A stretch of 14,765 bases of DNA from assembly GCA_904501955.1 (NCBI GenBank), contig CAJGCY010000055.1:1-14765 (forward strand), given 5' to 3'. The position numbers and the translations under genes were made by a program. This DNA is from an uncultured Akkermansia sp. Its GTDB lineage: Bacteria > Verrucomicrobiota > Verrucomicrobiia > Verrucomicrobiales > Akkermansiaceae. Under the pieces are notes generated by a model. It made no database searches and was not told the DNA's origin. It saw only the letters and a list, made by a program, of their open reading frames with translations. Positions 7,433-14,615 of this stretch are shown here, piece after piece. The stretch's first letter is position 1; the number at the start of each line of letters is the position of its first letter.

Positions 7433-7467
7433 TCCGATTTATCGGACCAATGTCAACGATAAATCGT
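7433..7467. repeat. Inverted pair of the CGATAAATCG intergenic motif
   Basis: TCCGATTTATCGGA (7433-7446) and ACGATAAATCGT (7456-7467) are each near-palindromes. Together they form a 10-base inverted repeat (7435-7444 with 7457-7466) and a 12-base loop. The minus-strand loop contains TTGACA (7456-7451), but the hexamer 17 bases on (AAATGA) is a poor -10 box. The pair lies between the rluD stop and the htpG start. No T-tract follows, so it is not a typical terminator. Confidence 0.6.
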
Positions 7468-7478
7468 GCGGTGGGGTA

Positions 7479-8423
7479 TCAGTTCACTCGGTGAGAGGCT
7501 TCCTCCCATTCGGGGAGCTCTGTGCCGATGAGCCAGGGGGTGTATTCCGGGGGAATGGGGGACTCGATGGCAATGCGACGACCTCCGATGGGGTGGTTGA
7601 ATGCCAAGCGCCAAGCGTGCAGCATCAGGCGACCGGGGCGTGCCTTTTGTTTTTGCGGGTGCGCGTAAATGGGGTCACCGATGAGCGGGTGCCCCAGGTG
7701 CAGCATGTGCACGCGTATTTGGTGCGTGCGGCCCGTGTGCAGGGTGCACATCACCAAGCTGCTGTTGGTGGAAGGGTCATGCTTCAACACTTTGTAATCC
7801 GTGATGGCGGGTTTGCCCGCGCCGGGGTTCACCACCGCCATTTTCAAGCGGTTGATGGGGTGGCGACCTATGTTGGTGAATACGGTGCCCTCCGGCTCTT
7901 TCGGGCAGCCTTGCACCACGGCAAGGTAGATTTTGCCCGTGTCGCGCTCTGCAAATTGCGTGGTGAGCGATAAGTGGGCGTTGTCATTTTTCGCGACGAC
8001 GATGCAGCCACTCGTATCTTTATCCAAGCGGTGCACAATGCCCGGGCGCTCCACACCGCCAATGCCGGACAAATCCCCGCAGTGGAACAGCACGGCGTTA
8101 ACCAGCGTGCCATCCGGGTTGCCGGCGGCGGGGTGCACCACCATGCCGCTGTCTTTGTTGATGACGATAACATCTTTATCCTCATAGAGGACGGAAATCG
8201 GGATGTCTTGTGGTTGCGCCTCTGCGGGCTCTGGTTCGGGGATGTTCACCTCAATTTGCATACCGAGCTCCACGGGCGTTTTCGCCTTGGTGCTCTTGCC
8301 GTTTACGGTGATTTCACCCGCCTTGATAAGTGCCTGAATGCGCGCACGCGAAAGCTCCGGCAGTTGCCCTGCCAAGAACTGGTCCAAGCGCGTCCCGATG
8401 CCGTCTTCTGCGATGATGAGCAT
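7479..8423 (-). CDS. rluD: RluA-family 23S rRNA pseudouridine synthase (RluD-like)
   Basis: This 314-residue cytosolic enzyme isomerises uridine to pseudouridine in RNA. An S4 RNA-binding domain covers about residues 10-60 (RLDQFLAGQLPELSRARIQALIKAGEITVNG). The catalytic domain carries GIVHRLDKDTSG (128-139), with the catalytic aspartate D134. The RTHQIRVH motif and the HAWRL...HP stretch follow. The S4 domain plus this layout fits RluD (23S helix 69) or its close relatives RluC and the YlyB type, so the exact target site is uncertain. It is the last gene of the mcsA run, starting three bases after the stop of the Nif3-like gene, so it is almost certainly cotranscribed with it. Length is normal and nothing is broken. 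Confidence 0.93.
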   Translation of the reverse strand: MLIIAEDGIGTRLDQFLAGQLPELSRARIQALIKAGEITVNGKSTKAKTPVELGMQIEVNIPEPEPAEAQPQDIPISVLYEDKDVIVINKDSGMVVHPAAGNPDGTLVNAVLFHCGDLSGIGGVERPGIVHRLDKDTSGCIVVAKNDNAHLSLTTQFAERDTGKIYLAVVQGCPKEPEGTVFTNIGRHPINRLKMAVVNPGAGKPAITDYKVLKHDPSTNSSLVMCTLHTGRTHQIRVHMLHLGHPLIGDPIYAHPQKQKARPGRLMLHAWRLAFNHPIGGRRIAIESPIPPEYTPWLIGTELPEWEEASHRVN

Positions 8424-8426
8424 GGC

Positions 8427-9200
8427 TTACATGCCGGTGGGGTTGTCAATAAAGATGGTCGGCAGCCCGAACTTTTCCTCGATTAAAGCCCCCAGCGCTT
8501 TGACGCCGAAGGTTTCCGTGGCGTAATGCCCGGCAAAGAGGATGTTGATGCCCATGTCCTGCGCGGCATTGCTCACCCAGTGGTTTTCCTCACCCGTCAG
8601 GTAAGTGCCGTAGCCCTTTTCGTGCATTTGGTAGATTTCTTCACCTGCGCCACCGGAGCAAATCGCCACGCGACCTGCGGGGGCTGCGCCATCATGTACG
8701 ATACCGGTGACCGTCGCTCCCGTGATTTCCGCATATTTGGCGCGCAGCTCAGCCACGGTGCCTTCAAAGGTTCCGGCCATGCCGATGAGGGTGCCGTGGT
8801 AGTCTACCTCCGGGGTAATATCGTGCAAGCCCAAGGCCTTGGCAATGCCTGCGTTGTTGCCTAGCTCCGGGTGAAGGTCGAGGGGAAGGTGAGCGCCGTA
8901 CACGGCGAGGTTGTGCTGCAGGCAGCTCTCAATCTTCTTCTTGAACCAGCCCGTCATCGGGCGCAGACCACACCAGTAAATGCCGTGGTGCAGGAGGAGC
9001 ATATCCGCCCCGGCGGCAATGGCATCATCAATGGTTTTCTGGGAGCCATCCACAGCCAGCGCTACTTTGGTCACGCTGCCGTTGTTTTCTACCTGCAAGC
9101 CGTTGAGGGCAACGGAGGCATCGCGAATCTCACGGATGCGCAGCGTGGCGTCCAGCAGGTCGGTAATGGAGTGCAGGGGGGTGCTGTTCATATCAGTCAT
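8427..9200 (-). CDS. Nif3-like dinuclear metal-centre protein (GTP cyclohydrolase I type 2 / NIF3 family)
   Basis: This 257-residue protein belongs to the widespread NIF3 (YbgI/YqfO) family, which forms hexameric rings with a two-metal site facing the interior; its true reaction is unsettled. The metal ligands are visible: HHG (residues 71-73), H104 and D108 in YGAHLPLDLHPE, and H225 with E229 in GHYATETFG. Length fits the short form of the family, without the extra inserted domain. Its ATG overlaps the stop of hprK by eight bases (ATGACTGA), indicating translational coupling. rluD starts three bases downstream. A second ATG lies nine bases in; neither has a clear ribosome site, as expected for a coupled start. 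Annotation as a cyclohydrolase should be treated with caution. Confidence 0.92.
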   Translation of the reverse strand: MTDMNSTPLHSITDLLDATLRIREIRDASVALNGLQVENNGSVTKVALAVDGSQKTIDDAIAAGADMLLLHHGIYWCGLRPMTGWFKKKIESCLQHNLAVYGAHLPLDLHPELGNNAGIAKALGLHDITPEVDYHGTLIGMAGTFEGTVAELRAKYAEITGATVTGIVHDGAAPAGRVAICSGGAGEEIYQMHEKGYGTYLTGEENHWVSNAAQDMGINILFAGHYATETFGVKALGALIEEKFGLPTIFIDNPTGM

Positions 9201-10173
9201 TTGCTCTGTTGATGTTCATGCTGCTGCGTACGGCAATCTCTTTGTGCAGGCGCTTGTTGAACTCGCCGGCCATGTCATAGCCGCTTTCGCGCAGGTAATG
9301 GCCGAGGGCGGCTACCTCCACCAAGCGCGTCATGTCGCGTCCGGGCGCTACGGGCAGGTTGAGGCGCTCCACCTCCACGCCGAGAATGTTGGTCTTCTTG
9401 CGCTCGATGCCGAGGCGCTCCATCTCCGTCATTTGTCCGTTCGTCAGGTTAATGACGAGGTCAATGTTCTTCTGCCTGCGGTAGGCTTTCAGACCGAATA
9501 GGTTCGTAACGTTGATGATGCCGATACCGCGAATCTCGATGAAGCCACTGCTCAGCTTGGGGGAGGTGGCGATGAGCTCACCGCTGATGTTGCGCACCTT
9601 CACCATGTCATCCGCCACCAGTGAGGCGCCGCGTTCCACAAGACCGAGCGAGATTTCGCTCTTGCCGATGCCGCTCTCGCCGGTGATGATGACGCCCACG
9701 CCGTTCACGTCCACCATGCAGCCGTGCAGAGTGGTGCTCTCCGCGAACTCGTTCTCCAGAATAATGGTAGCGCGGTTCACCAGCTTCACCGTCGGTAGCG
9801 GGGAGCGGAATACCGCTACGGCGTACTCATCCGCCAGCTCCAGCACGTCACGCGGCACATCCACCGCGCGGGTGAAGATGAGGCAGGGCACATTTTCCGC
9901 AAAAATGCGGCGTATGCGCTCCTCTCGCGGCAGGCCCTCCATGGTGCTCATGTAAGCCATTTCCGCCGCACCGAATACCTGAATGCGCTCGTGCGCAAAG
10001 TAGCTGAAGTACCCCGCCAAGGCAAGCCCCGGGCGGTTGAGGGTGGGCTGCAGAATCTTGCGCGACATGCCCAACGGGCTGTTGCACAGCTGCAGTTCCA
10101 AGGTGCCACCGTAGCTCTCATAAAAGCGGGCTACGGACACGGAATCAACTTTTTTGACGACGGGCGCTCTCAT
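9193..10173 (-). CDS. hprK: HPr(Ser) kinase/phosphorylase
   Basis: This 326-residue protein matches HprK, which phosphorylates and dephosphorylates a serine of HPr or an HPr-like carrier and in Firmicutes controls carbon catabolite repression. The N-terminal regulatory domain (1-130) is followed by the kinase core: STTLHG (147-151) with the conserved His, the Walker A loop GESGIGKS (165-172), VADDMV with its Asp pair (188-189), and the family signature EIRGIGIINVTNLFG (213-227). The C-terminal VAPGRDMTRLVEVAALGHYL region, corresponding to the conserved K-loop area, is present. Catalytic residues look intact. It begins 25 bases after clpC with an AAGGA site eight bases before the ATG, and overlaps the Nif3-like gene. 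In Gram-negative bacteria HprK often occurs with an incomplete sugar PTS; whether an HPr gene exists here cannot be seen. Confidence 0.96.
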   Translation of the reverse strand: MRAPVVKKVDSVSVARFYESYGGTLELQLCNSPLGMSRKILQPTLNRPGLALAGYFSYFAHERIQVFGAAEMAYMSTMEGLPREERIRRIFAENVPCLIFTRAVDVPRDVLELADEYAVAVFRSPLPTVKLVNRATIILENEFAESTTLHGCMVDVNGVGVIITGESGIGKSEISLGLVERGASLVADDMVKVRNISGELIATSPKLSSGFIEIRGIGIINVTNLFGLKAYRRQKNIDLVINLTNGQMTEMERLGIERKKTNILGVEVERLNLPVAPGRDMTRLVEVAALGHYLRESGYDMAGEFNKRLHKEIAVRSSMNINRAND

Positions 10174-10198
10174 GGTGTGAATCCTTGGGGCTCAGGGT

Positions 10199-12853
10199 TT
10201 AACTATCTGCCTTTTTCTTGCGCGGGGCAGGCTTCTTTTTCGTGGCTTTGGGCTCAGCTTCCGCTTTTTTCTTGCGGGGCGTAGCTTTCGGCGCGGGCTT
10301 TTCCTCCACCGGGGGCTCCGCTTGCGGGCGCTGGGTGGTAAAGTCGATGCGGTTGGTGCCTTCGGGGCGCACGGCGGTGGCTTTGACACCGGCAGCGAGG
10401 TCGCCACGCAGAATTGCCTCCGCTATGGGGTCCTCCAGCAAGCGCTCGATGGCGCGGCGCATGGGGCGGGCGCCGTATTGCGGGTCGTAGCCCTTGTCTA
10501 CCAGCATGCTGACCACCTCCGGAGAGAGCGTGAGCTCGATTTGCTTGTCTGCCAAGCGCTTGATGAGTTTGCGAGCCTCCAGCACGACAATTTGCTCCAA
10601 ATCACGGCGCTCCAGCATGCGGAAGACGATGAGCTCATCGAAACGGTTGATGAACTCCGGGCGGAAGTGCTGCTTGGCAGCCTCGCTGATGCGCTCTTTC
10701 ATGGTATCATAGTCCGCCTCATCGGTATCCATGGCGCCGAAGCCCATTTTACCTTGGCGGGCAGCCAGGCTGGCGCCCACGTTCGAGGTAAGGATGATGA
10801 TGGTGTTGCTGAAGCTGACCTTGCGACCGAGTGAATCCGTCATGCTGCCCTCTTCCAGCACTTGCAGCAGCAGGTTCATGACGTCCGGGTGGGCTTTTTC
10901 CACCTCATCGAAGAGGATGACGGAATACGGGCGGCGTCGCACTTGCTCCGTGAGCTGCCCGCCCTCCTCATGGCCCACATAGCCGGGGGGTGAGCCAATC
11001 ATGCGGCTGGTGCTGTGCTTCTCCATGTACTCGCTCATGTCCACCTGAATCAGCGCTTCCGCTGTGCCGAACATGATTTCCGCCAAGTTGCGTGCCAAGT
11101 AGGTCTTACCCACACCGGTGGGTCCCATGAAGAGGAAGGAGCCGATGGGTCGGCGCGGATCTTTGATGTCTGCGCGGCTGCGGCGCAGGGCGCGCGAGAT
11201 GGCAGAGCATGCCTCATCTTGGCCGATGACCTTGCTCTTCAGCTCGTCTTCCATGCGCAGCAGCTTTTCCGTTTCTTTCTCCTCCATGCGGGAGAGGGGA
11301 ATACCGGTCCACTTGGAAATCACCGCCATGATGTCCTCATCCGTCACCTCTTGGCTGCAGCTGTTCATCTGCTCTTTCCAAGAGTCGACCGCCGTCTGGA
11401 AGTTACGGTCCAGCTCTGCCATGGCATCGCGGAGTTTAGCAGCCTGCTCAAAGTCCTGCTCCTTCACGGCAGCTTGTTTTTGCTCCTCGAGCTCGCGGCG
11501 TTGCTGTTCGCGGTCTTTGAGATCCTTCGGGCGGGTCATGCGGGCTACACAGTGGCGGGAGCCGGCCTCATCAATGACATCGATAGCTTTGTCCGGCAAG
11601 AATCTTCCGGTCAGGTAGCGCTTGGCCAAGTTTGCGGCAGCCTCCAGTGCTTTGGGGGTGTAGTGCACGTGGTGGTGCTCCTCGTAGCGCGGGGCAATAC
11701 CTTGCAGAATGAGCACGGTATCTTCCACACCGGGTTCTTTGACCTGCACTTGTTGGAAACGGCGCTCGAAGGCACCGTCTTTTTCAATGTGCTTGCGGTA
11801 CTCATTGAGCGTGGTAGCGCCAATGGCCTGCAACTCACCGCGGGAAAGGGCGGGTTTGATGATGTTGGACGCATCCATCGTGCCCTCAGCAGAGCCCGCG
11901 CCGATGAGCGTGTGCATCTCATCAATGAACAGAATGACTTTGCGCTCGCGCTGAATCTCCTCCATGATGGCTTTGAGTCGCTCCTCAAACTGCCCGCGGT
12001 ATTTTGTGCCTGCCAGCATCAGTGCCAAGTCCAGGGAGATAATCTTTTTGTCCAGCAGGAACTCCGGAACATCCCCGGAGACAATCATTTGAGCAAGCCC
12101 CTCCACGATGGCGGTTTTGCCCACGCCTGCCTCACCCAGCAATACGGGGTTGTTCTTGGTGCGGCGGCACAGTATCTGAATCACGCGCTCGATTTCCGCC
12201 TTGCGGCCGATGACGGGGTCCAGCTCACCCTTGGCGGCGCGTGCCGTCAGGTCGCGGCCGAAGGCTCGCAGGGCGGGGGTGTCCGTTTTCTCGCTGTTGC
12301 GGCTGCGCTGGCTGCCACGGGCGTGCAGGAAGGCGTTGGCGTCTTCCTCTTCCTCCTCACGGCGGTTCATGGGGCGAATGTCATCATCTGCCGGGCCTGC
12401 GCCCTCTTCCGGGCCGAACTTGGTGCCGATTTCGCGCATCACCCCCTCACGGGCAGCGGTGTAGGTAAGTCCGGCGGAGCTGAGGGCGTGCTTGGCCAAG
12501 CCGTCATCATCGCGCAGCATGGCGAGCAGAATGTGCTCGGTGCCGATGTAGGTGTGCTTCAGCTCCTTTGCCTCCGTGCCTGCGGTGGTAAGCATGCGGC
12601 GCACTCGCTGTGTGTAGGGCAGGGAGCCCTCAGTGCCGGAGGCATTACCTTGCACGAGCGAGGCCTCCACCATGCGGATGAGCTCCGGTATGTTGATGCC
12701 CGCATTCTCTATCACGCTGACAGCTACACCGTGCCCGAGCTTGAGCATGCCGAGCAACACGTGCTCCGCGCCGATGTAGTTGTGGTGGTAGCGGTCCGCT
12801 TCGCGGCGGGCTAAGTTGAGCACTTGCTGCGCTCTGGGGGTAAAGTTATTCAT
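10199..12853 (-). CDS. clpC: ATP-dependent Clp protease ATPase subunit ClpC
   Basis: This 884-residue HSP100 unfoldase feeds substrates to ClpP. The N-domain (1-145) has two repeats, IGAEHVLLG and IGTEHILLA, whose E30 and E106 match the glutamates that bind phosphoarginine in Bacillus ClpC. An acidic linker (160-172) follows. AAA-1 has Walker A GEAGVGKT (240-247) and Walker B FIDE (309-312). A short middle domain with a UVR motif (about 455-482, FEQAAKLRDAMAELD) identifies ClpC rather than ClpA or ClpB. AAA-2 has GPTGVGKT (577-584) and LFDE (647-650). The ClpP-docking tripeptide is MGF (703-705), a variant of the usual [LIV]GF. The last 38 residues form a Lys/Ala/Pro tail (PRKKK, TKKKPAPRKKK). 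Its ATG overlaps the mcsB stop by eight bases (ATGAATAA). Confidence 0.97.
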   Translation of the reverse strand: MNNFTPRAQQVLNLARREADRYHHNYIGAEHVLLGMLKLGHGVAVSVIENAGINIPELIRMVEASLVQGNASGTEGSLPYTQRVRRMLTTAGTEAKELKHTYIGTEHILLAMLRDDDGLAKHALSSAGLTYTAAREGVMREIGTKFGPEEGAGPADDDIRPMNRREEEEEDANAFLHARGSQRSRNSEKTDTPALRAFGRDLTARAAKGELDPVIGRKAEIERVIQILCRRTKNNPVLLGEAGVGKTAIVEGLAQMIVSGDVPEFLLDKKIISLDLALMLAGTKYRGQFEERLKAIMEEIQRERKVILFIDEMHTLIGAGSAEGTMDASNIIKPALSRGELQAIGATTLNEYRKHIEKDGAFERRFQQVQVKEPGVEDTVLILQGIAPRYEEHHHVHYTPKALEAAANLAKRYLTGRFLPDKAIDVIDEAGSRHCVARMTRPKDLKDREQQRRELEEQKQAAVKEQDFEQAAKLRDAMAELDRNFQTAVDSWKEQMNSCSQEVTDEDIMAVISKWTGIPLSRMEEKETEKLLRMEDELKSKVIGQDEACSAISRALRRSRADIKDPRRPIGSFLFMGPTGVGKTYLARNLAEIMFGTAEALIQVDMSEYMEKHSTSRMIGSPPGYVGHEEGGQLTEQVRRRPYSVILFDEVEKAHPDVMNLLLQVLEEGSMTDSLGRKVSFSNTIIILTSNVGASLAARQGKMGFGAMDTDEADYDTMKERISEAAKQHFRPEFINRFDELIVFRMLERRDLEQIVVLEARKLIKRLADKQIELTLSPEVVSMLVDKGYDPQYGARPMRRAIERLLEDPIAEAILRGDLAAGVKATAVRPEGTNRIDFTTQRPQAEPPVEEKPAPKATPRKKKAEAEPKATKKKPAPRKKKADS

Positions 12854-13973
12854 GTTCTATATCGTCGAAAGTGTCTGATTCAGGGGTAAAGGTCAGGTGC
12901 TCCATCAACCCGCGGATGAGGTAGGTGCGCAGTACGGCGTGATTTGCCTCCGGGTTTTCGCAGATGTGCTGCAGGTGGTATGGCGCTGCCACCGGGTATA
13001 CGCTCGCTATCTGCGCTATCGTCGCCCCGGGGTCGGCGTATGCGTGCTCAATATAACCGCCGATTAAGCCTATGCGAATCATCGACAGCGCGTTGATGAA
13101 CTCCGTATACTCCAGCCTGCGAGCGTACTTCAGCAGTCCGTATGCTCGCCCCACTTTATCCGGTAGGATGACCGCGCCGTCATCTGAGGACGCCAGTTTG
13201 AGGCGCACCTGCAGCTCACGCTCAATGAGGGTTTCCACCGTGCTTTGCAGGTGCTCTGCGAGCTCTTGCTCTCCGTCTTTCGGTATGGGGGCGGTATAAA
13301 TGACGTAAAGGAAGCCCGCGTCATCCCCCAACTCGGAGTAGAACGGGGAGATATTGAGCATGAGTTTTTCCAGCCCACGCTCAATTTGTGACATCATGCC
13401 CGCAGTGCTCATGGCCTGCAGTTGCAGTACGGCGTAAAGCTGTATGCCGGTTCCGCATTCTGCGGGTAGGCTGGTTTGGTAGCCGTCTTTGCGAGTGTAC
13501 GCGATATCGAGCTTTTTCTCAATGGGACTCAGCGTTTTGTGCACGCGTTTGAGGAGCTTTTCCGTATGGTTGCCTTCTGCCTCACTCATGTAAAAGTGGA
13601 TGGCGAGGTGCTCCTCTTCATTCACCATGAAGGAGGTGTCTTGCTTTTTGTTGATAAGCAGGTGGCAGCCACCCTGGCGCGCAGCCATGCTGTGGCTGAG
13701 CTGCTTGCGCTCCAGCAAGATGCGTCGCTTTTCATAGCTCAGCTCGCTCATCTCGGCTTCGAACCCGTTCTTGTTGCCCGGTAAGCTCCGCAGTACCGGC
13801 AAGATGATGTCTGCCACGGCTTTGCGGCTCTCATCCGTGCTCCACCCCGGGAATTTGTGCCCCTTGAGGTTGCGCACCGCGCGTGCCATCATGCCGATTA
13901 AGATGTCACCTCCGGCACCCGGGGCAGCATACCACGTGCTGGGCGTTTTCATCAATGTCTTGAAACTCATCAT
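12846..13973 (-). CDS. mcsB: McsB-like protein, probable catalytically inactive arginine-kinase homologue
   Basis: This 375-residue protein aligns along its whole length with McsB, the protein-arginine kinase of Firmicutes that tags proteins for ClpC. Shared landmarks are EKRRILLERKQLS (81-93), GGCHLL (101-106), FMVNEEEHLAIH (115-126), GYQTS (164-168), GTGI (174-177) and RAYGLLKYAR (276-285). Key catalytic features are altered. The family's SSRIRLARN-type nucleotide site reads GMMARAVRN (27-35). The CPTNVGTG signature reads LPAECGTG (169-176), so the catalytic Cys is Leu169. The Arg after the signature is Gln178, and the Arg expected in the VRGIYGEGS region is Asn207. Glu119-Glu121 remain. 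These comparisons use the Bacillus sequence from memory. The frame is intact and coupled to clpC, so it is a kept protein and not a decaying gene. A scaffold, adaptor or regulatory role beside McsA is the likeliest. Confidence 0.88.
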   Translation of the reverse strand: MMSFKTLMKTPSTWYAAPGAGGDILIGMMARAVRNLKGHKFPGWSTDESRKAVADIILPVLRSLPGNKNGFEAEMSELSYEKRRILLERKQLSHSMAARQGGCHLLINKKQDTSFMVNEEEHLAIHFYMSEAEGNHTEKLLKRVHKTLSPIEKKLDIAYTRKDGYQTSLPAECGTGIQLYAVLQLQAMSTAGMMSQIERGLEKLMLNISPFYSELGDDAGFLYVIYTAPIPKDGEQELAEHLQSTVETLIERELQVRLKLASSDDGAVILPDKVGRAYGLLKYARRLEYTEFINALSMIRIGLIGGYIEHAYADPGATIAQIASVYPVAAPYHLQHICENPEANHAVLRTYLIRGLMEHLTFTPESDTFDDIEHE

Positions 13974-13987
13974 GGCCGGACGTCTGT

Positions 13988-14506
13988 TCAGGGCATTTTT
14001 TTCAGCTCATCGCGGAGTTTTGCCGCGGTCTCGTAATCTTCGCGCTCAATGGCTGTTTGCAGTTGCTGCTCCAGCTTTTTGCGCATAATGGCAGGGGATT
14101 CCTCCTCTGCTTCTTCGGTGGGTAGGTCGCTCTGCGCAGAGGCACCTGCGTTTATCTCTGCGCTGAACACGCTGTAGCAGTCCGGGCAGCCCAAGCGCTC
14201 CGTCTTGCGGTATTGCTCCAGCGTGAAATCGCACACCGGGCAGCGCGTCAGCATGTCAGGGCTGTGTGTGGGGGCGCTCAGACTCTTTTCCTCGCTCTTT
14301 TGCTGTACCAGCTCTTTCACCAAATCGTCAATCTTTTTCTTGAACTCTTCCGGGAAAAACTGTTCTGCAAAACTCAGAGACTGAGGGTCAAACAATCCCT
14401 TGCTCTTGGCGCAGCTCTCGCACAGGGTCAGCTCCGTTACTTCCCCGTTCACTATCTGCGTCAGCTGCATCGACGCGCGTTTTCCGCATATCTGGCACTT
14501 CTTCAC
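13988..14506 (-). CDS. mcsA: McsA-like zinc-finger/UVR-domain protein
   Basis: This 172-residue protein shows the McsA plan: four CxxC pairs (C4/C7, C29/C32, C89/C92, C107/C110) forming two zinc-binding units, a helical link (47-75), and a C-terminal UVR motif (about 139-170, TAIEREDYETAAKLRDELKKM). In Firmicutes McsA activates the McsB kinase, binds metals and helps control ClpC through its UVR segment. The start codon is GTG (14506); no in-frame ATG lies just upstream. An AGGAG lies 13 bases before it, farther than ideal. It is the first gene of the run, 14 bases before mcsB. No ctsR-like gene precedes it and no CtsR heptad repeat is visible upstream. No convincing promoter was found in the 109 bases before it. 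Confidence 0.9.
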   Translation of the reverse strand: MKKCQICGKRASMQLTQIVNGEVTELTLCESCAKSKGLFDPQSLSFAEQFFPEEFKKKIDDLVKELVQQKSEEKSLSAPTHSPDMLTRCPVCDFTLEQYRKTERLGCPDCYSVFSAEINAGASAQSDLPTEEAEEESPAIMRKKLEQQLQTAIEREDYETAAKLRDELKKMP

Positions 14507-14615
14507 AAGTCTTATAATACTCCTTTTCTTCTTCCTCTGCCAGTCTTGAGCGTGTCTTTTTGTGTCAGCACGCGCAGTCTTTCAGCAAAGTGGCAGGAGT
14601 AATGCTTGTGCGCTG

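Noticed and set aside
6062..7462. A 466-residue open frame on the plus strand
   Set aside because: It lies opposite htpG, which is complete and conserved; long antisense frames are expected in GC-rich genes.
7346..7478. Classical CIRCE or strong housekeeping promoter for htpG
   Set aside because: TTGACG/TAAAAT next to the start would place transcription start inside the ribosome site, and TATATT (7411-7406) has no good -35 partner; none was called.
11015..12814. A 599-residue open frame on the plus strand
   Set aside because: It is the antisense shadow of clpC; the composition (His, Gln, Gly, Val rich) has no recognisable domain, while the opposite strand encodes full-length ClpC.
14507..14615. 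CtsR or CIRCE operator upstream of mcsA
   Set aside because: No AGGTCAAA-type direct repeat and no TTAGCACTC/GAGTGCTAA pair is present.
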